DNA of 64,000 nt, taken from assembly GCA_017607445.1 (NCBI GenBank), contig JAEVHH010000006.1:1-64000 (forward strand), written 5' to 3'. A program made the translations under genes and the position numbers. Position 1 is the stretch's first letter; the number at the start of each line of letters is the position of its first letter. This DNA comes from Histoplasma ohiense. Taxonomy: Eukaryota; Ascomycota; Eurotiomycetes; Onygenales; Ajellomycetaceae. The notes below the pieces were generated by a model. It worked only from the letters and a program-made list of their open reading frames with translations. It was not told the origin of the DNA and ran no database searches. Shown piece by piece: positions 33,358 through 45,847 of the stretch.

Positions 33358-35216
33358 ATAACATTATATATATATAGACTGACTGTGTGATCATATATAA
33401 AACTGAGACTAAATATAAGATAAAATAGTTTTATTAATAGAATATAATTGTTTTGAAGAAGAATAAATATTCAGTCTGAAAAAAAAAATATCAACATTCT
33501 TTTATTAAAAAAAATAATATATATATTATATATACAGAGTTAGACTATAACTATCACATTTATCTTCATTTTCAATAGTATTATCAATATTATTATTAAA
33601 GTTATTGTAAGTAGATGAGAGATCTGCAAGTTATTTATATCAATATATCAATAATAATCTTCAAAAAAAAAGTAGAATATAATGCAGTGAAAGATATAAT
33701 AAATTGTAAAAGTTAATATATATAAAACTCAAATCAGTACTAAATTATTGTAGTATCAGAAGAATAATATGAAAATGATGAGAGTTGTTGAAAATATTCT
33801 GTATAACAATTGCAATTTCTGAAACAGTAGATAGATTCTCTCAGCAGTGATTATTATCTATTTTCAATTATATAATAGAGTTCAAATCAATATATACAGT
33901 ATATATGTATATATATATTGATTTAGTATTTCAGAGAAGACACAGACAATGTCTGCACTTTAAAAATCTTTCAAAAAATATGAGAATATACTACACTGAA
34001 GAAATCTCTATATATATAGTAATGATAGACACAGAATTCAGATAATAACTTTTGAGAAGATTTAATTTATATAGACTTTTCATTCATTTCTGATCTGATA
34101 TATAATCATTTATAATAGAGATAATCAAAGCACACAAGTGTTATGACAGAGCAATTGCTTGCAGAGAGCAGTGGCAGAGCAATTGCTTATAGTGAGTAGT
34201 AGCAGAGTGATTGCTTACAGAGAGCAGCAGTAAAGTGATTGCTTGCAGAGAAAATAGAGACAGAGTGAAGACAGAGTATAGATAGAATGAATATATACAG
34301 CAGAGCTGTCTTATAATATTTTTTATATAAACTGATAAAATTGAATAAAAGAATTAATCTTAGAAATATTAACAGTCAATAATATAACAGAAAAATATAG
34401 AAAAGTAAATAAATAAACAGTAAATAATATAATATAAATATAATTAAATATATTAGAATGTATGATAAAATTTATATTTATATAAAACAGATATTTTCAT
34501 CTGATTTAAACTTTAACAGCTCTTACAGATTATAGAATTTTCTTTGTATTTGAAATAATATCAAATCATCAATAATCAGATAATCAAAATATGAATTCTA
34601 TTCATATTTAAAAGATATAAATATCAGAACAGAGTTGTAGTTTTAAATATATCTATAAAAATATTTTATATCAATTGTATTATTATTAAAAAGTTTATAT
34701 AGCTCTAATAAAAATTCTCTGACAGATAACAATCTCACAGCATCTTTTATACAGTATATGAAAAATATTGAAAATGTTTTTAATAATTTATTTACACATT
34801 TATTAATTCAATATTTAGCTCTGCAGAGAGAGCAGTAGACATTTATTTAATTAAAATTAAATAATTGACAATGATAAATATAAAAAATGAAAGTCACAGA
34901 GAATAGATTAATAACTGTAAATAATTAAAGAATTAACAACTGATTCAGAAATAGTTGAATCAATTTAAAAATTAAAATCATTAAAAATCAACTGATTCAG
35001 TAAATTTATATATATATAATCAGTAAACTCATCTACTGCAGAATCTGCAGTAGCAGTTGTCAAATAATAATATTTAATATTATAGATATATTTATAATTG
35101 AGAGTTCAGCAGTCAATACAGTTCTTGAAAATATAAATAACAGTGTAAAATAAATAAGATAGATAATTTTCACAGTATATATTACAGTATAACAACTCAA
35201 CTATGAGAATTGATGA
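33358..35216. other. AT-rich non-coding part of block copy 2
   Basis: Counterpart of 9498-11360. It holds the same 29-30 bp GCAATTGCTTGCAGA-type units (34146-34265) and the same perfect hairpin (35034-35054). No gene is seen. Confidence 0.6.
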
Positions 35217-35456
35217 CAGTGTAAAAAATAAATAGTAGAAAATAGTAAATAGTATAGTGAATGATAATAATAATAGTAATTGTAGTAGTAATAATAGTAG
35301 CTAATTATTAAAAAGAAAAAAAGAAAGAGAAGAATATATACAAAATACATATATTTATATATATATACATATAGAAATAGCAATAACAAGAATATAATGA
35401 AAAGAAATAAAAATAAACAAAAAGAATATAATAAAAAAATAATAAATAAATGTATT
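35217..35456. repeat. Direct repeat flanking the minisatellite, copy 2 left
   Basis: Counterpart of 11361-11600, nearly identical. Its same-orientation partner is at 38167-38430. Confidence 0.72.
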
Positions 35457-35775
35457 ATATCAATTTATTATAAGTTAAGTATAGAAACAACTATATCTCT
35501 CAATAATAGATGAAAGATTTGAATTGAATATATCTCATATATATAATATTGAATTTGATAGTATATAGAGTATATACAGAATAATGCATTGAATTGAGAC
35601 TGTTCAAATATATTAAAAAAATGAAAATCTCAACACACTGAGCAGAGACACATAAAATGAGTATATTAATGAATATATATAGATTATAATAAATATAGAG
35701 AAGAGTATAAAAGATATAAATATAATAAAAAATATCTATAAAGTAAAAAAATAAAGATTAATATTAGAGTTGTAT

Positions 35776-36163
35776 TATAATAGATTAATATCTGTTAGTA
35801 ATTAATTTATACAATTAACTTTTTTCTATATTTATTTATCATTTATACAATCAATTTTTCTTTTGTATTTATTTATTTCTATTATTATATTCTATATTTA
35901 TATAGTCTCTAACAATTCTTTTGTGTAATCTCTTCTATCTTATATTTCATATTTGTATAGTTTTAATAATTTTTCATATAATTCATAATATTCTTCTATT
36001 CTGTATTCACTGTGAGACAGTTTTTTTCATTTTGATTTTCTCTTTATAAAAATTCTCTTTATATAATTTTTTCTTTTGATTTCTTTTCTTTTTCTTTTTT
36101 TAATCAATTCATAATCTGTATTTAGAATAGTGCTAGATTGTTAATTGAAGTATGTCTGTTATA
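35776..36163 (+). mobile_element. Solo gypsy LTR in block copy 2
   Basis: Counterpart of 11920-12308, with the same ends and orientation. Its presence in both copies dates this insertion before the duplication. Confidence 0.82.
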
Positions 36164-36431
36164 TATACAGAGAGTCATTCAATTCATTCATGAATTTAAT
36201 GAGATTTATATAATATTATATAAGATTATATTACAGTATTTTTTTCAGAGAAAAAATTGATTTTTCTATAATATAAAAAGAGAATTTATATATTCTATAA
36301 TCTCAATATCTAATCATTAAATCTGAATTTTTTAAATATATTATTATATTATCTTTTATATTTTAATTTTTGTAGAGTTTTAAAAATTTTTTATAATATA
36401 AATAATTAATTTTTATACTACTATTTATGTA

Positions 36432-38160
36432 GATATATTATCTGCAATAAATATATTCTTTATAATAAATATATTATTTATAATGAATATATTATCTACA
36501 ATAAATACATTATCTGCAATAGATGTATTATCTGTAATAGATGTACTATCTACAACAAATATATTATCTGTAATAGATGTATTATATACAATAGATATAT
36601 TATCTACAACAAATACAGCATCTGCAATAGATATATTATTTACAATAATATATTATCTACAATAAATACATCATCTGTAATGAATGTATTATCTGCAATA
36701 AATATACTATCTGTAATAAATATATTATCTGTAATAAATACATTATCTGCAATGAATATACTATCTGTAACAAATACATTATTTGTAATGAATGTATTAT
36801 TTGCAATGAATATACTATCTGCAATAAATATACTATCTATAATGAATGTACTATTTGCAATGAATATACTATCTATAATAAATATACTATCTACAATGAA
36901 TTCATCATCTGCAATGAATATACTATCTATAATAAATATACTATCTACAATGAATTCATCATCTGCAATGAATGTACTATCTGCAATGAATGTACTATCT
37001 ACAATAGATATACTATCTGCAATAAATATACTATCTATAATAAATGTACTATCTACAATGAATTTATCATCTGCAATAGATACATCATCTGCAATAAATA
37101 TACTATCTGCAATAAATATACTATCTATAATAAATGTACTATCTACAATGAATTTATCATCTGCAATAGATACATCATCTGCAATAAATATACTATCTGC
37201 AATAAATATACTATCTATAATAAATGTACTATCTACAATGAATTTATCATCTGCAATAGATACATCATCTGCAATGAATGTACTATTTGCAATGAATGTA
37301 CTATCTGCAATGAATGTACTATCTGCAACAGATGTACTATCTGCATCAGATGCATCATCTGCAATGAATGCATCATCTGCAACAGATGTACTATCTGCAC
37401 TGAATACATCATCTACAACAGATGTACTATCTGCAACAGATGTACTATCTGCATCAGATGCATTATCTGCAATGAATGCATCATCTGCAATGGATGTACT
37501 ATCTGCACTGAATGCATCATCTGCAACAGATGTACTATCTGCAACAAATGCACCATCTGCAATAAATGTACTATTTACAATGAATTTATCATCTGCAACA
37601 GATACATCATCTGCAATGAATGTACTATTTGCAATGAATATACTATCTGTAATAAATATACTATCTGCAATGAATTCATCATCTGCAATGAATGTACTAT
37701 CTGCAATGAATGTACTATCTGCAATGAATGTACTATCTGCATTGAACACATCATCTGCAATGAATGCATCATCTGCAATGAATGTACTATCTGCACTGGA
37801 TGCATCATCTGCAATGAATGTACTATCTGCAACAGATGTACTATCTGCACTGAATGCATCATCTGCAATAGATATACTATCTGCACTGAATGCATCATCT
37901 GCAACAGATGTACTATCTGCAACAGATGTACTATCTGCATCAGATGCATCATCTGCAACAGATGTACTATCTGCACTGAATGCATCATCTGCAATAAATG
38001 TACTATCTGCACTGAATGCATCATCTGCAATGAATGTACTATCTGCAACAAATGCACCATCTGCAATAGATGTACTATCTGCAATGAATGTACTATTTGC
38101 AATGAATGCATCATCTGCAATAAATATACTATCTGCAACAAATGCATCATCTGCAACAAA
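36432..38160. repeat. 18-bp minisatellite, about 96 units, copy 2
   Basis: The same unit family as 12576-14885, but with essentially every CG, CC and GG gone: GCATCAGATGCATCATCTGC replaces GCATCGGATGCACCATCTGC. It is about 32 units shorter. Long open frames on both strands are again by-products of the 18-bp period. Confidence 0.93.
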
Positions 38161-38166
38161 TTGTGA

Positions 38167-38430
38167 GAAGTGAATACAGTGTGAAGAGTGAATAGCAGAA
38201 GATAGTAGATAGTATAGTGAATGATAATAACAGTAGTAATTGTAGTAGTAGTAATAATAGTAGCTAATTTCTAAGAAGAAAAAGAAAGAGAGAAGAAGAT
38301 GTATGAAATACATACATTCATATATATATATATACATATAGAAATAGCAGTAGCAAGAATATAATGAAAAGAGGTAAGAATAAAAGAAGAGAGTACAAAG
38401 AAAATAAATAAACAAGTGTATTATACAAAT
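38167..38430. repeat. Direct repeat flanking the minisatellite, copy 2 right
   Basis: Counterpart of 14893-15155. Differences are mostly G-to-A (GTGAGAAGTGAATACAG against GTGAGGGGTGAATACAG). It is followed by about six outlying 18-bp units to 38548. Confidence 0.72.
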
Positions 38431-38793
38431 GCATCAGATGTATCATCTGCAATGAATGTACTATCTGCACTGAATGCATCATCTGCAATGAATGTACTAT
38501 CTGCAATGAATGTACTATCTGTAATCAATGTATTATCTGCAATGAATTTATTGTACTATCTTCAAATAAGCTGCCTACACAGTGTATATTGTACAAATCT
38601 GATAGATATTATAGATAGTGTAAATTATGCTTATAATTATATACAATATCTAAACAGTATATAAGATATATAAACTTATTGTAATGGATTTGCCACTGAT
38701 TAATCAGATGTTATCATTGATGTGAATTGAACTGTTTATATCATCTGTGCAGTTCATACAATCTATCTCAAGTTCTCAACAGCATCATCAACA

Positions 38794-38924
38794 CACTTGA
38801 CACTATTCTGATAATAGATTACAAATTGATTAAGATAAGAAAGTGAAAAGAGAGTAGAAGAAAAGATCATACAATAAAAGTTCTTATAGTAGAGATATAT
38901 TGAGATATAAAATGAAAGAATGAT
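38794..38924. repeat. LTR-like fragment, copy 2
   Basis: Counterpart of 15520-15660. It carries the same truncated LTR core and no ends. Confidence 0.55.
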
Positions 38925-39795
38925 AAAATACTTTTCAGTCATATAATCTCTTTCTGTTATAGATTCTTCATCATTGTCATTAGCAATCTACTTCAGTATA
39001 TCATTATTTGAAAAGAGGCTAGAAGTAACTGAGTGTTCTGATCAATGCAGCAAAGCAGTATAAGAATTATCAACTTATTCAACAAGAAACTTATTCTCTT
39101 GACTGACAGATCTCATCTCTTTCAACTCTTCAGATGTAGAGAAGTCAGATACTGACTTTCAATCAATTGTGTTTTCTGTCTCAGAGAGTAGCAACATTCT
39201 TGATTGACATATGAGCCACAGTGATGCATGAGCTGCAGAAGATTGTTTAGAGATGTTATTTGTAGCACTGCTGATTCTTAAGATCTCTTGAATAAGAGTG
39301 TGACTGTTGTCAGTGGCAATGTATGGAAGAGACATCTGAGAATCTAAATAGTCAGAAAGATGACTAGTTCTGACAGACTGTTTGAGAGATTTAGCAACTG
39401 AGTGAAACTTCTTAATAGCTTGAAGTAGAGGAAGAGATGACTCTTGAAGCTAATATAGATCAGAATATGAAAAACATCACTGAAATTATACTTCTCAGAA
39501 CAGATAGTGCATTTGAGAATAGAACAATGTATGATTTTAAACAAACAGTCTACTCAATCTTAGACTGTCTATTCATTCATTCACATAGCAACAAGTGTTC
39601 TTCTTCTTGTGAATCCACTCTACAGTTGTGCAAACTCTAACATTCTTCCACTTCACACTCCACTATAGCATTGATAGACAACTCATCAAATAGAGACATT
39701 GATGTAATCATTGATTCAGAAGAGCTTTCTCTGTCTGATCTCAAATCTAGTCTGTTGACAGAACTAGAGTGCTTCTGTGTGCAGCTCAAATACTA

Positions 39796-42675
39796 TTATG
39801 TATTCACTGAAGAATCTCTGAAATGACTTCAAAACAATGCTGACAGCAGCTGTGGTTGTTGAGCTCAAGATCTGACAAGAATAAAAATTAAATCTCAGTA
39901 TCAATCTACTTCTATATGATTCTGAAATCTCAACTACTTTACAATTTTTAATCAAACTGTATCTCTTGCATTCAATTCATTCTGATATAGAGTCATTTGC
40001 TTCTTGACATTATTCTGCATCTGAAGTGACATTCACTGGAACTCTTCACAGAGAAGCTGTCAGTTGATAATCACACACTCAATATTCAAATTCTGACATA
40101 CAAGACAGTATGTGAATGTCTGCTCATTTTTCTGCTCAATGTATTGAATACAAGCAATCATCTATTCCTTCTGTGAACTCAACCACTCCAGCCTGAACAG
40201 AATGAGATATCAGACACACACACATGTGAACCCAGTGCTGAGAAGGTTGATGGTGCTGATCAGTATGTCAGAGAACTCAACTGCTTTGTCATCTTCATCA
40301 AATGACTCATCACTGTTGAATGAGTATACAAGATCATCACAGTTCTGTCCCTTCAATTCACTGTGCACTGCTTTAGCATTGAGACTCTGGTTGCATAGCC
40401 ACTATTCAGTTGATCAGTATTTCAGAAGCTGGAAAGCCAGACTGTTTGAGTGAGACAGAGACTTATATGTTCAAGAATATGCATCACAACAGAAAAAAAG
40501 CATATGATAATCAGCTTCTCTCTTCAACTCTCAAAGTCACACATGCTCTGTGCAGTTCTGATGATGTCCATAAGCCTGTCACATTTTTCACTGTCTTGAA
40601 TCAGAGTATCAAGGTTTTGAATATAGAATGATGTGGATGAGTTGATCAGTCAACCATTTTCTCTGAGCTTCTTCTTGATGAGGGCAAGCCCTGAGTTTTT
40701 CAACATGAGATTGAGAAGTCTGAAAAAGATCACAAAAATTCAGTTGTGTCAAGAGATCTTAAAGAAGCTGTGAAAGCTCATCTGAGATTCAGCTTTCTTT
40801 GCTCACTGATTTGCTGACAGACTGTTGTATCAGAAAACCCTCTTCTGATACTGTTCCTCAACACATTTCTTGACATCAGTCTTCAGTTGCTTAATTCTGT
40901 GAAGATACTTCTCAGACAGATAACACTCAACATTCTTATGCTCATTCAGTGATAATTGAATGATGAGCTTGAAGAATCAGAAAGCTTCAGATGATCAACA
41001 GATTATGAGGTTTTTCATCAGATCTTTAAACTTCTCAGTCAGCTGCTGTAGAGACTGCTGTTCTCTAAGAGACATCTTCTGATCAGTGCTGTGAATCTTC
41101 AGAAGTGATCTGACATTTTTTACAAGTTGATCAAATGACTCAGAGCAGTCATTCTGCAGACTGTGATGCTGTTGTCACTGTTTTGTGTAAAGAACATCCA
41201 TTCAGTGTTTCATGTTCTCTGAGCTATGATCACAGAGAGTACTGCTTAGAATTCAGATTCATGACAAGTCATCAGCTTGTCTTTCTCTGAACTTGATAAA
41301 CAGATCAACTGATTCAGTGTTGTTTTTTTTCTGATGAAACTCATCACAGATGATCATATCTCACACAGAGAAAACTAACTCTTGTCTCTGAAGAGATGAT
41401 GTGAAAGCAGCAGATTTTTTCTTGATATATCTGTTGACATGATTAAGATAAGAGACAGAAGTTGTGATGATCATATACTGATGATAATGATGCTTCATTC
41501 CACTGCTGGGGATATCTAAACAATCATGATTGCTGTCAAAGTTGAAAATGAATCTGTGATTCAGATGTTCAAGAAATGTCTGCATCACATTGTTATGTGT
41601 CAGAAACAGACTGAGCCTCAGAATGTTTTTCTTGCCATTTGCAATGATGATGACAAATTGACAGACTCATGAGTAGAGAAGACTCTTTGATACAAGCACA
41701 AGAAAAGATCCACCAAAGACCTTGATATGACATGCAGTAACTTCATATTTGACACAGTGACACAACATTGAAAAGAATCTCTGTGAAGAGCACTTGAACA
41801 GTGATTCATCAGCACTGATGAGCTCAGCCTGGTTGAGAGATAGATATTGATTGAGAAATTTTTTGATATGATTGGAGTTGGCCTTAAGCCAGGTGAACAT
41901 GGTAAGCAGAATGTAAACAATCATTGTCTTATCAAGACTCATCTGATCTGCAAGAATGCTGTCCTCTTGAGATTTACAATTTTGCTGAAGAATTCAATAG
42001 ATATCAAAGAGTTGATAAACAAATGATTTCATCTGCATATTTCAGATTTTGATGAGTCTTTTTGAATGAGTTCCATCATTACTGAACTTGTCTGGCAGCA
42101 GATAGAATTGCTGGAACTCAGAGAATAAGACAGAGATGAGCTGTTCACAGAGATCAATCAAGACTGAAATACTCTGTTGAAGCACTGTGTCTGCTGTCAG
42201 ATCAATAACATTGTCATTATCATTATCTTGATTATCATTGACTGACATTGTGGAGACTGAAGCTTCTTCATCATCAGACAGCTGCCAGTGTTCCTCTTTG
42301 CTTGAATCAGTAGAGTAAATCTCATCCACATTTCAATTGATTGACTCATTATCTAAGCAATATTAGCACTAGTTAGCTTCAGCAGTGGCAACAGCAACAA
42401 CTTATTCTGATTACTGACCACTGATTTGAGAAGAGAAAGATTTCTCAGATTGTCTATTTCTGACTGAGCATACATTATCAGTGACTGAGTTGCAAGAGAA
42501 TATCTAAAACTAAGATTATATCTTTGTTCTTGCTCTTATGATCAATCTTGTTGCCTCTGTCACTGATGGTAGAAGAAACTCCATTGTTTGTGCCAGAACT
42601 CTCACTCTCAGATGGATTTTGATCATCAGATTTGTTGTTGTCATCATCTTCAGTGGCATCAGTTTTACTGTTGGT
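39796..42675 (-). pseudogene. Truncated SNF2-like helicase, copy 2
   Basis: Counterpart of 16522-19401. The gene lost its first roughly 500 codons at the copia junction and carries further damage beyond copy 1. TGG codons kept in copy 1 are TGA here, for example in NWNADE and IYWIL. GGGGGTGGC of copy 1 is GAGGACAGC, so the glycines before motif I are lost. The donor of the 65-bp intron is ATAAGT. Pieces at 42329-42042, 41942-41667 and 41588-41361 stay open, and the VIDLTAD motif survives. It cannot yield a remodeller. Confidence 0.85.
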
Positions 42676-43497
42676 CAATGAGATTCTTGAGGATTTTGAA
42701 ATGAACAAGATCAACTCAGTCAGCACACTGATGACAGCCAGCATACATCTAAAATTCTCATCAGATGAAGATAGCAGATTAGATGACAATTTCACTGCTA
42801 CTAGATATCATCAAGACTTAGAATCACTGCAGTATTTGATATCAAACAGCAGACTGAATCTGATATTTACAGTCAACTATCTCTCACATTTCAACTCACA
42901 TCTGCACAAGAAATACTGATCAGCATTAAAGCACATTCTACATTACATCAAGAAAACAAAGAATCATGAAATTCTGTACAAAAAGAAGACAATGAAGAGG
43001 CTCAGTTCTATAGTCTACAGCAACTCAGATTGAGCAGAGACAGATTCTCAATACAAATCAACTACAGATTACATTATTCTACTAAATGAATCATCAATCT
43101 CATAACAGTCACAACAGCAGACCTCAGTTGTAAAATCAATCACTGAGATAAAGTATATCACAGTAAGTGAGACAATGTGTGAAGTAATTTGACTGAATGA
43201 CATGTTATATGATACTGAATTGATAGAGGAAAAAGCAAAGATATGCTTGCATCTGTGAGTTGACAACAAGAATGTGATAGATCTAGCAAAAGAGAAGTCC
43301 TTGACAAGAAGATTGTATCACATCAAGATCAGATATCATATTCTTCATGACTTGATTGAAAAAGATGAAATCATGATGGAACATGTTGATTCTGTGATTA
43401 ATATAGCTGACAGCCTAACCAAGCTGCTGGCAAGGCCTGCCTTCGAAGAATTTGTTAAGAGAATTGACTTAATAGAGATTGGCAAGAAGAGGTGAAG
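42676..43497 (+). pseudogene. Ty1/copia Pol C-terminal fragment (RNase H)
   Basis: The + frame reads TVNYLSHFNSHLHKK, ALKHILHYIKKTKNHEILY, SNSD-stop-AETD (canonical SDADWAGD), TEIKYITVSET, VDNKNVIDLAKEK, RRLYHIKIRYHILHDLIEKD and ADSLTKLLARPAFEEFV. These are the conserved order of copia RNase H, ending in the usual ADxLTK-L tail. Stops sit at W positions and are mainly TGA. The 5' part is absent because the fragment is fused to block copy 2. Decay fades abruptly near 43400, after which CC, GG and CG reappear. Confidence 0.85.
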
Positions 43498-43820
43498 ATA
43501 ATGATGATACAGAAGATTACAGATTTTGCTTGTGTTATTCTGTTTTTTACAGTTATTGCCATACAGACATCTATTCTCAAAGAGGAAATCAGGGTCCGAT
43601 TCTTGTATTTAATTATTATTGCGTTTTTAGAAGAATTGAGTGAGGGGGGGTCCCCGGGTGGCAGAGCTTTGGCGGCGCCGTAGCACGGGGGGGTGTTAGT
43701 GGGTACTACGGCTACCCTATCACATGCCCCCCAACATATTGTGTTGCTCTCGCGTAGTTAGTTTAGTAATGACAACAACGTTATCCTCCCACATATCTAG
43801 ATATCAATCTGATGATATGA
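43498..43820 (+). mobile_element. Copia 3' end, polypurine tract and probable LTR
   Basis: Downstream of the RNase H tail comes GAGTGAGGGGGGG (43639-43651). Then a GC-rich stretch with GGCGGCGCCG leads to a second G run followed by TGTTAGTGGGTACTACGGC. A run of purines next to a TGTT start is what a copia polypurine tract and 3' LTR look like. Which G run is the true tract is undecided, and the LTR end was not found. The lack of mutations here contrasts with the body of the element. Confidence 0.45.
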
Positions 43821-43920
43821 TTGGTGGAGATATCATCTCTATCTAATGCTGTCAATCAATTTACCTCTGTCAATTCATCTACTGCTGCTAATCTATCGCT
43901 GCTGCCAATCTATCTCTTAC

Positions 43921-44035
43921 TGCTAAGCTATCCCTCGCTGCTAAGCTATCCCTCACTGCTAAGCTATCCCTCGCTGCTAAGCTATCCCTCGCTGCTAAGC
44001 TATCCCTCGCTGCTAAGCTATCTACTTCTGCTAAT
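43921..44035. repeat. 18-bp minisatellite (TGCTAAGCTATCCCTCGC)
   Basis: About 5.5 units of TGCTAAGCTATCCCTCGC, with more divergent TGCTAATCTATC units on both sides (43880-44070). It is unmutated for CC and CG. The + open frame across it encodes LLSYPS repeats and is not called a gene. Confidence 0.88.
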
Positions 44036-44074
44036 CTATCTATCACTGCTAATCTATCAATGCTGCCAATCTAT

Positions 44075-44790
44075 ATAGAGTAAATCATGGTCCTGTTTGG
44101 TCCCATTTTGTAAAATGGAATCAAATGGAATCAGAACTGATAATTTATAACTAAAACATGATCTGAGACTAGAACTATTATATAAATCTTGTAAAGTGAC
44201 TGATTTCATTAACATCATATGGAACCAGAACTAAGATATTTGAGAATGGGACTGAGGAAAAATTTGATTCTGGTTCCATGCATGGTCACATGGCTAGTCT
44301 AAGCTTATCACTCACTCTACTTTATCAGCTACATCTAGTCTTCAAATTGAGCTGTCTGATCAGTGTGTGAATGCTGCTGACCATGAATGAGACCTCTGAT
44401 TCATGCAGTAAGTAAGCTGCTGAGAAGACTGTCTATTGCTATTTATACACAGTATCATAGATAGATCAAACTTGCTATGATGTAGATAGTATAGTATGAT
44501 GCAAGTGGTATGATAACATTTTGATTTCAAATCTGATATGACATTGATGGTGCTATATTCAGTCATATCATATCTTTACAGCATTTATCAATTCCGGTCT
44601 AGCACTGGCACCTTAGTGCGGGTTTCTCACAGCAGAGTAGACTTAAAAATTGATAAAGTTGAAATAATACTTTACTTTCAATATAATTTAATTATATTTA
44701 AAGTTATTGAGTATATTTACAATTTCACAATTAAAATATTATTTTTAAACTTATTTTTTATAACTATACATTTTGCAATGTGTGTGCTAC
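44075..44790. other. Weakly decayed spacer with hairpin and small island
   Basis: No gene is seen. GGAACCAGAA (44221-44230) and TTCTGGTTCC (44269-44278) are perfect inverted arms around a 38-base loop. A small unmutated patch, TTCCGGTCTAGCACTGGCAC followed by CTTAGTGCGGG, lies at 44592-44622 and resembles a transposon end without a visible partner. Confidence 0.4.
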
Positions 44791-44794
44791 TGAT

Positions 44795-45210
44795 TGCAAG
44801 TTCTGAAAACAGTCTAAGCACTATCTTCTCACAGATTACAAATTGATTAAGGAAAGAAAGGAAAAAAAATCACAATGAGAAGATCATACAAGAGAGTTCT
44901 TATAGAAAAAGAATTGAAATGAAAGAATATTCAGAGGTTGTGCTCTCATGAAGTGTGGAGTGGGGGAACATTGATTTATGCCATTGTGAGATGGAGTTGT
45001 GAGAAGGGGGACTTTCATGTAAGAGAGTTGTTTATCTATCTAGTGGCGAACTAATCCATGGATATATATGTGTGGGTCATGTGGGATAGAGGCTTGTGTA
45101 CCTAGGTTGTAGCTCCAACATTTCATGGGCGGATGTGGGCACATGAGCGGGCGAATGGGTGATAAGGTTGGTTGTTCAAGATGATCATTAACAGGTGCTA
45201 ATCCATCACA
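44795..45210. repeat. Weakly mutated solo LTR of the gypsy family
   Basis: The core CACAGATTACAAATTGATTA, the GTTCTTATAG block and the terminal GCTAATCCATCACA (ending 45210) match the gypsy LTRs. The body keeps GTGGAGTGGGGG, GGGCGGATGTGGGC and GAGCGGGCGAATGGG. It has therefore been hit far less than its relatives. The left end is not clear and no target-site duplication was found. Confidence 0.65.
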
Positions 45211-45339
45211 ATTTTTATATATAATCTCATTTATATACTTCTTTTTTCACTGTTTTAATTGTTGCTTTCAATTAATTCTTCTTTCTAATTATCAAGTGTA
45301 AAAATCTGCAATTGAAAATACATTTAATATTATATTACT

Positions 45340-45847
45340 ATGAAACTTATGTATATATATTTTTCTCTTTTATTTCAAATAACTATATGTGTATATTGTG
45401 CTACTATACCGGTATGTTTAAATACTCATTTAAAATAATTTCAGAAAAATAAATATTATTTAAAAAAATATAAAAACATATTATAAATAGCTGACATATT
45501 TATTTTTACGCATAATAATTTTATATTATTATTACAGAATAAAGGTAATATTAATTATTATTATCATTGATTTTATATAATTTAACTATACAATTGCTAA
45601 TTATAATAATGTTAATAATTATATAGATTTATCAAAATATGGTGTAAATTCTGCCAGTTATACAAAATTTATCATTAATAATAATGAACAAATTAAAGAT
45701 AATACTACTATAAAATTCAATCCTTTGAAATCTAGACAAGAGTGTAGAAGGATACTTTGCCGCACTGATTATGAATGTTCACATCAAGGATGTGCAGGTT
45801 GTAATCGCCTTACAGTCTCTCGAAGACAGCGGTTTTGTTATTACTAA
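45340..45847 (+). CDS. Candidate small secreted six-cysteine protein
   Basis: Exon 1 (45340-45411) encodes MKLMYIYFSLLFQITICVYC followed by ATIP, a convincing secretion signal, and stops at a canonical GTATGT donor. The last exon (45627-45847) ends in KSRQECRRILC, RTDYECSHQGCAGC and an RFCYY tail before TAA. The preferred model uses introns 45412-45537 and 45545-45626 with a 7-base exon (AATAAAG). It gives 99 residues and keeps the frame. A single-intron alternative (45416-45626, donor GTTTAA) is also in frame. Six cysteines (66, 71, 77, 82, 85, 97) all lie in the C-terminal third, spaced C-x4-C-x5-C-x4-C-x2-C-x11-C. The C-R-T-D-Y-E-C part recalls knottin-like secreted proteins. CG, CC and GG are intact, unlike the flanks. 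Function is unknown; an effector-like or antimicrobial role is only a guess. Confidence 0.5.

Larger units (their letters stand above)
33239..42675. repeat. Subtelomeric segmental duplication, copy 2
   Basis: Homologous to 3344-19401 without gypsy A. It begins with TTAGAGTTAGAGTTAAATC, as copy 1 does. The empty insertion site for element A is at 33353 (GTAATTGATAAC). In the gene part this copy is clearly more AT-shifted. In the 78 bp 41335-41412 against 18061-18138 I count 15 differences, all transitions, 14 of them towards A or T in this copy. It ends inside exon 1 of the SNF2-like gene at 42675, where copia sequence begins. Confidence 0.92.

Noticed and set aside
44096..44300. Possible MITE with terminal inverted repeats
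   Set aside because: Only an internal 10-bp inverted pair (44221/44269) is perfect. No matching outer ends or target-site duplication were found.
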